From NCBI GenBank assembly GCA_031394355.1, contig JANNSU010000077.1, positions 1-64,000 on the forward strand: a DNA stretch of 64,000 nucleotides, in the 5' to 3' direction. The position numbers and the translations under genes were made by a program. Origin of the DNA: JAEUMY01 sp031394355 (GTDB lineage Bacteria > Pseudomonadota > Gammaproteobacteria > Burkholderiales > Usitatibacteraceae). Shown piece by piece: positions 47,028 to 54,822 of this stretch; the stretch's first letter is position 1, and each line of letters starts with the position of its first letter. The notes beneath the pieces are model-generated. The model made no database searches. It had not been told where the DNA came from and worked only from the letters and a program-made list of their open reading frames with translations.

Positions 47028-47071
47028 ACCGCCCCAACAACAACGAGAAGCATTCGACAAGGAGAGCGGGC

Positions 47072-48382
47072 GTGTCCAGTCTGATTGAAGTCAAAGTCCC
47101 CGACATCGGGGATTTCAAGGATATCGAGGTCATCGAGGTCTACGTCAAACCTGGTGACACCATCAAGAAGGAAGACTCCGTCATTGCATTGGAGTCTGAC
47201 AAGGCAGCCATGGAAGTGCCGTCATCACACGCGGGCGTGGTGAAGGAACTACGCCTGAAAGTGGGCGACAAGGCTTCGGAGGGTACGATCGTCCTGATAC
47301 TCGAAGCAGCGGCATCCGACGCTGTGGTTGCCAAGCCGGAACCCGTCGCAGCGCCTGCTCCGATTGCATCTGCTGCGACAAGCCCGGCCGCACCTTTCGT
47401 TTCAACCGCAGCAGCGGAGACGGCACCGGCATTGCGGCCACCACCCGCCAATGAAATGGGGCTGCGTGAACCGGGCGTCTCGCTACCCCATGCATCGCCC
47501 TCGCTCCGCGCGTTTGCCAGAGAACTGGGGGTCGACCTGTCCAAAGTGAAGGGGACAGCCTCAAAGGGCAGGATCACCAAGGAAGATGTTCAAGGGTATG
47601 TGAAGGGCGAACTGGCCAAGCCCAAGAGCACTGGCGGCGGTGCATTCGCGTTCCCCGACATGCCGACGGTGGATTTCACGAAATTCGGCAGCATCGAAAC
47701 CCGTGCGCTGTCACGCATCAAGAAGCTCTCTGGTGCCAACCTTCACCGCAACTGGGTCGGGATCCCTCATGTTACCCAGCACGAGGATGCAGACATCTCG
47801 GAAGTCGAGGCATTCCGCAGCAAGACCAACGAGGAAATCGCCAAGAGTGGCGTGAAGCTCACCATGCTGGCCTTCCTGATCAAGGCGAGTGTGGCGTCGC
47901 TGAAGAAGTTTCCTGAATTCAATGCATCGCTGGAGCCAGGCGGTGAGAACCTGATACTGAAAAAGTACTTCAACATCGGCTTTGCAGCCGACACACCCAA
48001 CGGTCTCGTTGTTCCGGTCATCAAGGATGCCGACCGCAAATCAGTCATTGAGATCGCGAAGGAAAGCAGCGAGCTGGCTGCCAAGGCCCGCGACGGCAAG
48101 CTGTCCCCCACGGAGATGCAAGGCGGCTGTTTCTCCATCTCCAGCCTGGGTGGTATTGGTGGCGCGTACTTCACGCCCATCATCAATGCGCCGGAGGTGG
48201 CCATTCTGGGTGTCTCGAAAGCAAGCATGAAACCAGTGTGGAATGGCAAGGACTTCACGCCACGGCTCATGTGCCCATTGTCACTTTCCTATGACCATCG
48301 GGTAATTGACGGCGCATCTGCAGCCCGATTCATCACCCATCTGTCCGGTCTCATGGCAGACATTCGCAAGCTTGTGCTCTAG
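47072..48382 (+). CDS. aceF: Dihydrolipoyl acetyltransferase AceF (E2)
   Basis: E2 core of the pyruvate dehydrogenase complex, 436 residues. One lipoyl domain with ALESDKAAMEVPSS (lipoylated Lys), an Ala/Pro linker, an E1/E3-binding domain (LPHASPSLRAFARELGVDL) and the catalytic domain with SYDHRVIDGASAARF. A single lipoyl domain is fewer than the three of E. coli. I chose GTG 47072 because AAGGAG lies 7 nt upstream and the lipoyl domain begins directly after; an ATG at 47024 overlaps aceE's end. lpdA follows after 12 bp. Confidence 0.95.
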   Translation: MSSLIEVKVPDIGDFKDIEVIEVYVKPGDTIKKEDSVIALESDKAAMEVPSSHAGVVKELRLKVGDKASEGTIVLILEAAASDAVVAKPEPVAAPAPIASAATSPAAPFVSTAAAETAPALRPPPANEMGLREPGVSLPHASPSLRAFARELGVDLSKVKGTASKGRITKEDVQGYVKGELAKPKSTGGGAFAFPDMPTVDFTKFGSIETRALSRIKKLSGANLHRNWVGIPHVTQHEDADISEVEAFRSKTNEEIAKSGVKLTMLAFLIKASVASLKKFPEFNASLEPGGENLILKKYFNIGFAADTPNGLVVPVIKDADRKSVIEIAKESSELAAKARDGKLSPTEMQGGCFSISSLGGIGGAYFTPIINAPEVAILGVSKASMKPVWNGKDFTPRLMCPLSLSYDHRVIDGASAARFITHLSGLMADIRKLVL

Positions 48383-48394
48383 GAAGGGACATTC

Positions 48395-50191
48395 ATGGCC
48401 ATCGTGGAAGTGAAGGTCCCTGACATCGGCGACTTCAAGGATGTCGAAGTCATTGAAATTCTCGTCAAGCCCGGCGACAACATCAAGAAAGAGGATTCGC
48501 TTGCCGCACTCGAGTCCGACAAGGCTTCGATGGAAATTCCTTCCTCGCACGCTGGCGTGGTGAAGGAACTCCGGATCAAGCCTGGCGACAAGGTGTCGGA
48601 AGGATCAGTGATTCTTCTGGTCGAAACCGAGGTGGCTGGTGCAACCGCTGCAGCACCCGGTGCTGTCACGCCTGCTGCCGCACCTGCTCAGGCAACCTTG
48701 CCGCTCGCCTCTCCCTCTGCATCTAAGGTCATGCCCGTTGCGACGGGCAGTTTTTCTGGCTCCGCGGACATCACCTGTGATGTGCTCGTGCTGGGCGCCG
48801 GCCCGGGCGGGTATTCCGCCGCCTTCCGTGCGGCGGATCTGGGACTCAACACCGTGCTGGTGGAGCGCTATGCGACGCTCGGTGGTGTCTGCCTCAATGT
48901 GGGCTGCATTCCATCCAAGGCACTGCTGCACGTCACGGCCGTCATGGATGAAACTCGCCAGATGGCTGATCACGGCATCAGCTTTGGCCAGCCGATCATT
49001 GATCTCGAAAAATTGAAAGGCTGGAAGAACAAGGTAGTGGGCAAGCTGACCGGTGGGCTGGCAGGCATGGCAAAGACACGCAAGGTTACCGTGGTGACGG
49101 GCGTGGGCACCTTTGTCGATCCCAACCACCTTGAGGTGGTTGCCGCCGATGGCTCGAAAAAATCAATTCGCTTCAATCACGCGATCATTGCGGCAGGCTC
49201 GCAGGCGGTTAAGCTGCCTTTCATGCCTGAAGATCCGCGCATTGTGGACTCCACGGGTGCTCTCGAGCTTCGTACGCTGCCAAAAAAGATGCTCATTGTA
49301 GGCGGCGGGATCATCGGCCTGGAGATGGGATCAGTCTACTCATCGCTCGGCGCGCGCCTGGACGTGGTGGAAATGCTCGATGGCCTCATGCAGGGTGCAG
49401 ATCGCGATCTGGTCAAGGTCTGGCAGAAGATGAACGACAAGCGATTCGATCAGATCATGCTCAAGACCAAGACCGTCGGCGCCGAAGTACGCAAGGATGG
49501 TATCTACATGACCTTTGAAGGCATGGAAGGCAACAACGATGTGCCCAAGGACGCACAACGCTATGACCTCGTGCTCATGGCGGTCGGTCGCATCCCCAAT
49601 GGAAGTAAGATCGCCGCGGACAAAGCGGGCGTTGCCGTGTCGGATCGTGGTTTCATCAGCGTCGACAGCCAGATGCGCACGAATGTCCCGCACATCTTCG
49701 CCATCGGCGATATCGTCGGGCAGCCCATGCTGGCGCACAAGGCAGTGCATGAGGGCCATGTGGCCGCCGAGGCCGCCGCGGGACTGAAGTCACACTTTGA
49801 TGCGCGCGTGATTCCCAGTGTTGCGTATACCGACCCTGAGGTGGCCTGGGTGGGCGAGACCGAGGAATCTGCCAAGGCAAAAGGCATCAAGTTCGGCAAG
49901 TCCGTGTTTCCCTGGGCAGCATCCGGCCGTGCCATCGCCAATGGTCGGGATGAGGGGTTCACAAAACTGCTGTTCGATGACGCTACGCATCGCATCATCG
50001 GCGGCGGCATCGTGGGCACGCATGCCGGTGACCTCATCGGCGAATTGGCACTCGCTGTCGAAATGGGATGCGATCCGACAGATATCGGCAAGACCATTCA
50101 TCCCCACCCTACGCTGTGCGAGTCGGTCGGACTCGCGGCAGAAGTGTTCGAAGGATCCTGCACGGATTTGCCACCGCAGAAGAAGAGGTGA
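48395..50191 (+). CDS. lpdA: Dihydrolipoyl dehydrogenase with N-terminal lipoyl domain
   Basis: E3 flavoprotein of 598 residues. It carries its own lipoyl domain (about 1-80, ALESDKASMEIPSSHAG), an Ala/Pro linker, then the FAD-binding VLVLGAGPGGYSAAFRAADL, the redox disulfide GGVCLNVGCIPSK, the NAD domain with MLIVGGGIIGLEMG, and the dimer interface HPHPTLCESV. E3 proteins with an added lipoyl domain accompany single-lipoyl E2 enzymes in several betaproteobacteria. It regenerates oxidised lipoyl groups and makes NADH. Confidence 0.96.
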   Translation: MAIVEVKVPDIGDFKDVEVIEILVKPGDNIKKEDSLAALESDKASMEIPSSHAGVVKELRIKPGDKVSEGSVILLVETEVAGATAAAPGAVTPAAAPAQATLPLASPSASKVMPVATGSFSGSADITCDVLVLGAGPGGYSAAFRAADLGLNTVLVERYATLGGVCLNVGCIPSKALLHVTAVMDETRQMADHGISFGQPIIDLEKLKGWKNKVVGKLTGGLAGMAKTRKVTVVTGVGTFVDPNHLEVVAADGSKKSIRFNHAIIAAGSQAVKLPFMPEDPRIVDSTGALELRTLPKKMLIVGGGIIGLEMGSVYSSLGARLDVVEMLDGLMQGADRDLVKVWQKMNDKRFDQIMLKTKTVGAEVRKDGIYMTFEGMEGNNDVPKDAQRYDLVLMAVGRIPNGSKIAADKAGVAVSDRGFISVDSQMRTNVPHIFAIGDIVGQPMLAHKAVHEGHVAAEAAAGLKSHFDARVIPSVAYTDPEVAWVGETEESAKAKGIKFGKSVFPWAASGRAIANGRDEGFTKLLFDDATHRIIGGGIVGTHAGDLIGELALAVEMGCDPTDIGKTIHPHPTLCESVGLAAEVFEGSCTDLPPQKKR

Positions 50192-50194
50192 AGA

Positions 50195-50569
50195 TTGCGA
50201 ATATTCGCAGCAGGGAAGGGCCGGCAAATCTGGATCGCACTTGGTCTCGTGATCATGGCGACGATCTGGATCGTCTCATTGATTCCGGCCCCCCCAAGAG
50301 TTCCGGGGGGTGACAAGCTGCACCATTTCGCCGCCTATGCGCTTGTCGCTTTCTGGTGGTGCGCCCTCACCGGCACAATACGCGCCAAACTGAGCTGGAT
50401 GCTGGGTCTCGCCGCCATGGGGGTGCTGATCGAGATGTTGCAGGGCGCATCAGGCTATCGGAAGTTCGAGCTCGCTGACATCGTTGCCAACTCGCTCGGC
50501 GTGATTTGTGGAGGTGTGTTGGCAACGGTGATTCCAATGCAATCAATCAACGCAGGCTCAAGGTCATGA
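50195..50569 (+). CDS. VanZ-like small membrane protein
   Basis: A 124-residue protein with four hydrophobic segments and the VanZ-like hallmark GGDKLHHFAAYALVAFWWC, then IEMLQGASGYRKFELADIVAN. VanZ proteins are associated with teicoplanin resistance in Gram-positives, but the function of proteobacterial members is not known. Translation appears to start at TTG 50195, with GAGG about 7 nt upstream; the first codons (MRIFAAG) are encoded by a palindrome copy. The stop overlaps the next start (ATGA). Cotranscription with the PDH operon seems likely. Confidence 0.75.
   Translation: MRIFAAGKGRQIWIALGLVIMATIWIVSLIPAPPRVPGGDKLHHFAAYALVAFWWCALTGTIRAKLSWMLGLAAMGVLIEMLQGASGYRKFELADIVANSLGVICGGVLATVIPMQSINAGSRS
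50197..50208. repeat. GCGAATATTCGC palindrome, copy 11 (VanZ-like start)
   Basis: Exact copy with T/A flanks, overlapping the TTG start codon of the VanZ-like gene and encoding RIFA. Confidence 0.95.
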
Positions 50570-51066
50570 AGCGCTGGCTTAAACGCATCGCCATGGTCAT
50601 TGCAGCAATTCTTGCACTGCTCGCTGCAGTGACTTTCATTGAAATCGCATCAGGACACGCTATGGGAATATTCAGCGGTACCCGCCCCAAGGATCTGGGA
50701 TTCCGCGATGGGCAGTTCAAAGCCTGCTCCTGGAAACCAAACTGCGTTTCCTCGACGGCTGACCGAAATGATGCGACGCATTACATTGCACCGCTGAAAC
50801 TGACTGCTGATGTCGGCGCAGACTGGCGCAAGCTTCGAACCCACATTGCGAATGATCGCCTTGCATCAGTTGTTCTCGAGCATCCGGGCTACATACAGGT
50901 CGAATTCAAAAGCGAGAAGCTCGGATTCGTTGATGATGCCGAATTTGCCATCGATCACAAGACGGGCGTTATCCAGATGCGGTCGGCCAGCCGATTGGGA
51001 ATCCGGGATTTCGGCGTCAACCGCAAACGGATCGAGGACATCCGCACTGCACTCGCGAAACCCTGA
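50566..51066 (+). CDS. DUF1499 family protein
   Basis: A 166-residue protein with an N-terminal membrane anchor (AMVIAAILALLAAVTFIEIA) and a periplasmic or lumenal DUF1499 domain; conserved segments are RPKDLGFRDGQFKACSWKPN, CVSSTADRND and the C-terminal RSASRLGIRDFGVNRKRIE. Family function is unknown. The ATG overlaps the VanZ-like stop. In other bacteria this family may also be found close to export or membrane genes; nothing more can be said here. Confidence 0.85.
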   Translation: MKRWLKRIAMVIAAILALLAAVTFIEIASGHAMGIFSGTRPKDLGFRDGQFKACSWKPNCVSSTADRNDATHYIAPLKLTADVGADWRKLRTHIANDRLASVVLEHPGYIQVEFKSEKLGFVDDAEFAIDHKTGVIQMRSASRLGIRDFGVNRKRIEDIRTALAKP

Positions 51067-51071
51067 TCCTT

Positions 51072-51083
51072 GCGAATATTCGC
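51072..51083. repeat. GCGAATATTCGC palindrome, copy 12
   Basis: Exact copy in the gap between two converging transcripts, 5 bp after the DUF1499 stop. Flanks are T and G. Confidence 0.95.
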
Positions 51084-51184
51084 GATTGGCGATCAAGGTT
51101 GGTGAATCGCAATCGAGCTGTGGTGCAAGGGGGCGCCGAGGTCAGGCCACTCCCTGATTTCCCTCTGACGCTCAAGGCAACTTG

Positions 51185-51883
51185 TCAGGGAAGCATTCCT
51201 GCGCCCAGCAAGCACGCTGCCACCAGCACTGCCAATCGGTTGGAGGTGAAGAAGGACTTCGGCGCAGCTTCCGCGTCCAGAATTCCAGTCAAGTTTCCGG
51301 CTGCATCAAGAATCGGCAAGCAGGCCTCGGACTGGACGGCATCGTCACACACGTAGAACCCGCCTCCCGACTCGGCGTACGCCGCCACGTCATGAATGAC
51401 TGTCGTCCGGCCGGAAAGTCCGACGCTGCTGTTGGTACTGCCCTGGGCAAACTCGGCGGTGAGTGGAAACTCTGCGCGACTCGGACGTCCGCGATACGCG
51501 AGCTTGACCAAAGCAGGTGGCTGGGTTGCCCGATCCCATCGTAGATAGATGCCCACCCAGTCTGCACCCGTCACGCTTGCAGCCCGATCAACAAGCTGAT
51601 TCAGCAACCACAGCTTGCGTGTGGTTGCATCGGACTTGCCACCCAGCACGACCGACAGATCATAGGGCGTCGGACTCATCTCCTCGATGAGGGAACAGGA
51701 CCCATCTTCGGACAGCTTTGGCACGACGTAGCGATACAGTGCGCTTCGGTCAACCTCCTCTGGCATCGGCTCCAGTGAATCCAGCAAGTCCCGCACAGCC
51801 AGTGCGACGACGGCGGCGTCCACGTTAGCCGTTTCCAGGCCAGCCCGCTCGATGTACCCGAGGATCATCGGATGTTCAGTCAT
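51185..51883 (-). CDS. GAF-domain protein, fRMsr-like
   Basis: A 232-residue protein. The C-terminal 140 residues form a GAF domain resembling free methionine-R-sulfoxide reductase: WVGIYLRWD, ...GGGFYVCDDAVQSEACLP and LTGILDAEA. The cysteine at the IACD-like position is present (YVCD), but the earlier two catalytic/recycling cysteines of fRMsr are absent, the region reading NSSVGLSG. It may therefore have lost activity or bind something else. The N-terminal 90 residues are unassigned. It is the last of six genes coupled by ATGA overlaps beginning with alaS. Confidence 0.75.
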   Translation of the reverse strand: MTEHPMILGYIERAGLETANVDAAVVALAVRDLLDSLEPMPEEVDRSALYRYVVPKLSEDGSCSLIEEMSPTPYDLSVVLGGKSDATTRKLWLLNQLVDRAASVTGADWVGIYLRWDRATQPPALVKLAYRGRPSRAEFPLTAEFAQGSTNSSVGLSGRTTVIHDVAAYAESGGGFYVCDDAVQSEACLPILDAAGNLTGILDAEAAPKSFFTSNRLAVLVAACLLGAGMLP

Positions 51884-53037
51884 GTTGCGTCCTGGGCCCG
51901 GGCAAGTGCCTGCTCAAGATCCCCAATCAAATCGTCAGCATGTTCCATGCCGACGGATAGCCTGAGCAAGTCAGCGGGTGCAGGTGTGCCGGCCCCCTCC
52001 ACGCTCGCTCGATGTTCGATCAGGCTCTCAACGCCACCCAATGACGTCGCTCGCTTCCACAATTTGACCCGCGCTGCTGTCGCTATCGCCGCCTGCTCGC
52101 CACCTGCAACACAAATTGAGAGCATGCCACCGAATCCACCCTGCATCTGTCGAGCAGCGACGTCATGTCCACCACACGATGGCAGGCCGGGATACAGCAC
52201 TTCGCGAATATTCGCATGGCCCGAGAAGTGTTCCGCTATTCGTTGAGCCGACGCACAAGCCTGGCGAACGCGCGGATACAGCGTGCGCATGCCACGCATC
52301 AGCAGCCACGCTTCGAACGGCCCCAGCACGGCACCAATCTGCGCCCTGACTGCACGCACGCGCTGCCAATAGTCATCTGACTGCCGCGCAACCAGCGCGC
52401 CGGCGATCACGTCGGAGTGACCGTTCAAGTACTTGGTAGCGGAATGCATCACGATGTCCGCGCCCAAAGCGAGCGGGCGTGTCAGGACAGGCGTGGCCAC
52501 GGTTGAATCCACCGCGACCCGTGCACCTGCTGAATGAGCGATTTCACATGCGGCCGCGATGTCAGTGACTGTCCAAAGCGGATTGGCTGGCGTCTCCAGC
52601 CAGACCAGCTTGGTCTTGCCCGGTTGCACATGCCGTGCAATCACATCAACGCTGGCCATGTCGATGAGCTCCACTTTCAGCCCCCACTGCGTGGCGAAAT
52701 TCATGAGCCAGTTGCGCAAGGACCAGTACATGACCTTGGGTGCCAGCACATGATCGCCTGGCTGCAAAGCCAGGAACACTGCAGTTGCCGCCGCCATGCC
52801 GGAGGCAAACAGCAGCGCGCCTTCGCCCTGCTCCAACTCGCACAGCAAGGCCTCCGCCTGATCAAACGTCGGGTTGTGGTCGCGGGCATACACACGGCCA
52901 GACCTGTACTGGTTATCTTCATCGCGTAAAAAAGTAGTGGCAGTATGAATCGGGGGCGCGATGGCGCGTGTTGCATCATCAATCCAGCCCAGGCCCTGTG
53001 CGGCATGGCTTTCCGGATGGCAATCTTTGGGTGTCAT
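51880..53037 (-). CDS. Cys/Met metabolism PLP-dependent lyase or synthase
   Basis: A 385-residue gamma-family enzyme of the cystathionine gamma-synthase/beta-lyase group: SGMAAATAVFLALQPGDHVL, ETPANPLWTVTDI, the PLP-lysine site MHSATKYLNGHSDV and the C-terminal SLGGVESLIEHRAS, the latter giving substrate-carboxylate binding. Whether it is a gamma-synthase, a beta-lyase or a methionine gamma-lyase cannot be decided. Stop and start overlap its neighbours by 4 bases on both sides. A C-S lyase for ergothioneine is conceivable but the gene lies 45 kb from egtB. Confidence 0.88.
   Translation of the reverse strand: MTPKDCHPESHAAQGLGWIDDATRAIAPPIHTATTFLRDEDNQYRSGRVYARDHNPTFDQAEALLCELEQGEGALLFASGMAAATAVFLALQPGDHVLAPKVMYWSLRNWLMNFATQWGLKVELIDMASVDVIARHVQPGKTKLVWLETPANPLWTVTDIAAACEIAHSAGARVAVDSTVATPVLTRPLALGADIVMHSATKYLNGHSDVIAGALVARQSDDYWQRVRAVRAQIGAVLGPFEAWLLMRGMRTLYPRVRQACASAQRIAEHFSGHANIREVLYPGLPSCGGHDVAARQMQGGFGGMLSICVAGGEQAAIATAARVKLWKRATSLGGVESLIEHRASVEGAGTPAPADLLRLSVGMEHADDLIGDLEQALARAQDAT
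52204..52215. repeat. GCGAATATTCGC palindrome, copy 13
   Basis: Exact copy in the PLP enzyme gene, encoding HANIRE on the minus strand. Flanks are C and A. Confidence 0.95.
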
Positions 53038-53597
53038 GAGGTGGTCCTGGGTTCGGGTGGTCTTCCGGGAAAGTCAGTGAATTCGAAAGGTAGTCCGCGC
53101 GATCGCATCCAGTCGGCCACGGCGAATCCGGTCGCACGCGGCCATGGTTTCAGCTCGTGGGGGTCGTGATACTTTACTTCCACGATTTCGGGGCCCAGCG
53201 CAAGCGTCCCGGTCGCGATGGCGTGATAGCAGAGCATGATCTCGTTCTTGCGTTCAAAGATGTAGTTGCCGATGAGGTGGGCCTCCTGCACGTCGAGGCC
53301 GATTTCCTCCTTCACCTCGCGTGCGACGCCCGCCTTGGGGTCTTCCTTGCCCTCCAGATACCCGGTAACCAGCGCGAACCAGCCCTCTGGCCACCCGGCG
53401 CCACGGGCGAGGATCATCCGGCCCTCATGCTCGACCAATGCGCCCACCGCTGGCGTCGGATTTCCCCACTGCACGAAACCGCAGGCATCCTCCACGCAGG
53501 CTCGACGGACTAGGTCGATTCCGCTGTCGTCGCGCAAGCTGCGCTCGGCCATCGGGCTGGCACAACGCGGACAGAACTTGAACACTTCGAGGGTCAT
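53034..53597 (-). CDS. NUDIX hydrolase with zinc ribbon
   Basis: A 187-residue protein. The N-terminus has a CPRC...C...C zinc-ribbon (residues about 9-40), and the NUDIX box GYLEGKEDPKAGVAREVKEEIG follows the GX5EX7REUXEEXGU pattern. The general architecture recalls NADH pyrophosphatase-type and nucleoside-diphosphate-linked hydrolases, but the substrate is not certain. ATGA overlaps join it to the genes on both sides. Confidence 0.87.
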   Translation of the reverse strand: MTLEVFKFCPRCASPMAERSLRDDSGIDLVRRACVEDACGFVQWGNPTPAVGALVEHEGRMILARGAGWPEGWFALVTGYLEGKEDPKAGVAREVKEEIGLDVQEAHLIGNYIFERKNEIMLCYHAIATGTLALGPEIVEVKYHDPHELKPWPRATGFAVADWMRSRGLPFEFTDFPGRPPEPRTTS

Positions 53598-54223
53598 CGC
53601 GGTCGCATCCTTTCGCGGACATGTTGTGCCAATCGATGCAGGCTCTGGTCATGGATGCCCAGCTCATCCAACGCCTCAACGGTTTTGAACAGATACTCCG
53701 CCGACGTTCCATAAGTGCCCTTGCCTTTGACGATACAGTCAACACGCTCGAAATCCGTGAGATGTCCACAGTAACCGCTGGCCGCCGGGTCGATGACAAA
53801 CGCAAGGGCAGACTGCCGTCTATCTGGAGACAAATGACATTGCACCCAGCTTGGTTGATACGAGCCATAGAGCATCTCGCGCTTCCACAGCGGCATCATC
53901 AAATCCTGGACGCAATCGCGTGCGATCCGGTACGCGAAGCCACGGCAGGACCCGCCCGATTCCAGTGCCAACACCAGACCGGGATTGTCCGGGGTGCCGC
54001 GATTGATGCGCGACCAGAGACAGAAGCTGCGGTGATAGCCGAATATTCGCGCAGCGACCTTCTGCGAATATTCGCAATTGGGACTCCACATCAGCGAACC
54101 ATAAGCAAAAAGCCAGAGATCGTTGCGGGGATTCCAGCCCTTGAGAGTGTCGGTGATGGAGGCGGCAAGCTCACCGTCGGAAAGACGGTTGGTCGGCAGG
54201 GGCTGGGTGCGGCTCGGCATCAC
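53594..54223 (-). CDS. chaC: ChaC-like gamma-glutamylcyclotransferase
   Basis: A 209-residue protein with the ChaC fold: WLFAYGSLMWSPNC near residue 37, FCLWSRINRGTPDNPG, and a catalytic acidic residue in the EMLYGSY region. ChaC cleaves glutathione to 5-oxoproline and Cys-Gly. Two copies of the palindrome family lie inside the coding region, in the CEYSQ and ARIFGYHR segments near the start of the domain. Both ends overlap neighbours by ATGA. Confidence 0.85.
   Translation of the reverse strand: MMPSRTQPLPTNRLSDGELAASITDTLKGWNPRNDLWLFAYGSLMWSPNCEYSQKVAARIFGYHRSFCLWSRINRGTPDNPGLVLALESGGSCRGFAYRIARDCVQDLMMPLWKREMLYGSYQPSWVQCHLSPDRRQSALAFVIDPAASGYCGHLTDFERVDCIVKGKGTYGTSAEYLFKTVEALDELGIHDQSLHRLAQHVRERMRPR
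54039..54050. repeat. Near-match of the GCGAATATTCGC palindrome
   Basis: CCGAATATTCGC, 11 of 12 bases, in chaC, only 25 bp from copy 14 (start to start). It encodes ARIFGY on the minus strand. Confidence 0.6.
54064..54075. repeat. GCGAATATTCGC palindrome, copy 14
   Basis: Exact copy with T/A flanks in chaC, encoding NCEYSQ. Confidence 0.95.
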
Positions 54224-54822
54224 TTCTTCGCGTAGTTCTCCGGAAAGAAATGCCGCTCGATAAGCTCGATCAGAATGTGGATGACTTTGATGTGCAATTC
54301 CTGCACACGATCCGCATAGCCGCTCGTGCCAGGCGTCACGATTTCGATGTCAGCCCATTTGCCCAGCTCCGTGTCGGTCTTGCCGTTCAGGATAATCACG
54401 GACGCGCCTATTTCCTTTGCGCGCTCCGCCGCAAGAATCACATTGTGGCTTTTGCCGGAAGTCGAGATGCCAACCAGCACGTCACCCTTGCGCGCATGCG
54501 CATCCAGATAACGCGAGAACACGTGCTCATAGCCGTAGTCATTGCCCACGCAGGACAGATGCCCCGGGTCGCTGATGGCCACCGCCGGCAGACCCTTGCG
54601 ATTGTCGCGATAGCGGCCGGACAACTCCTCGGCAAAATGCATCGCGTCACACATCGAGCCACCGTTACCGCAGGAGAAAACCCGACCTCCTGCTTGAAAC
54701 GACTCGGCGATCAGCTTGCTGGCCGCAACAATGCGATCCTGCGCGCCCGCATTGGCAATGAGGCTGTCCAGCGCGGCCTTTGACTGTTGCAATGATTCAA
54801 ACACAACGGTTGGTGCGCTCAT
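54220..54822 (-). CDS. gmhA: Phosphoheptose isomerase GmhA
   Basis: A 200-residue SIS-domain protein converting sedoheptulose 7-phosphate to D-glycero-D-manno-heptose 7-phosphate. Family motifs are SCGNGGSMCDAMHFAEELSG, LVGISTSGKSHNVI and the C-terminal LHIKVIHILIELIERHFF. DiaA-like replication proteins share this fold, but the FAEELSGRY segment favours GmhA. Its product could feed LPS core heptose or, with the HddA/HddC-like proteins 40 kb away, GDP-heptose. It overlaps alaS upstream and chaC downstream by ATGA. Confidence 0.9.
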   Translation of the reverse strand: MSAPTVVFESLQQSKAALDSLIANAGAQDRIVAASKLIAESFQAGGRVFSCGNGGSMCDAMHFAEELSGRYRDNRKGLPAVAISDPGHLSCVGNDYGYEHVFSRYLDAHARKGDVLVGISTSGKSHNVILAAERAKEIGASVIILNGKTDTELGKWADIEIVTPGTSGYADRVQELHIKVIHILIELIERHFFPENYAKK

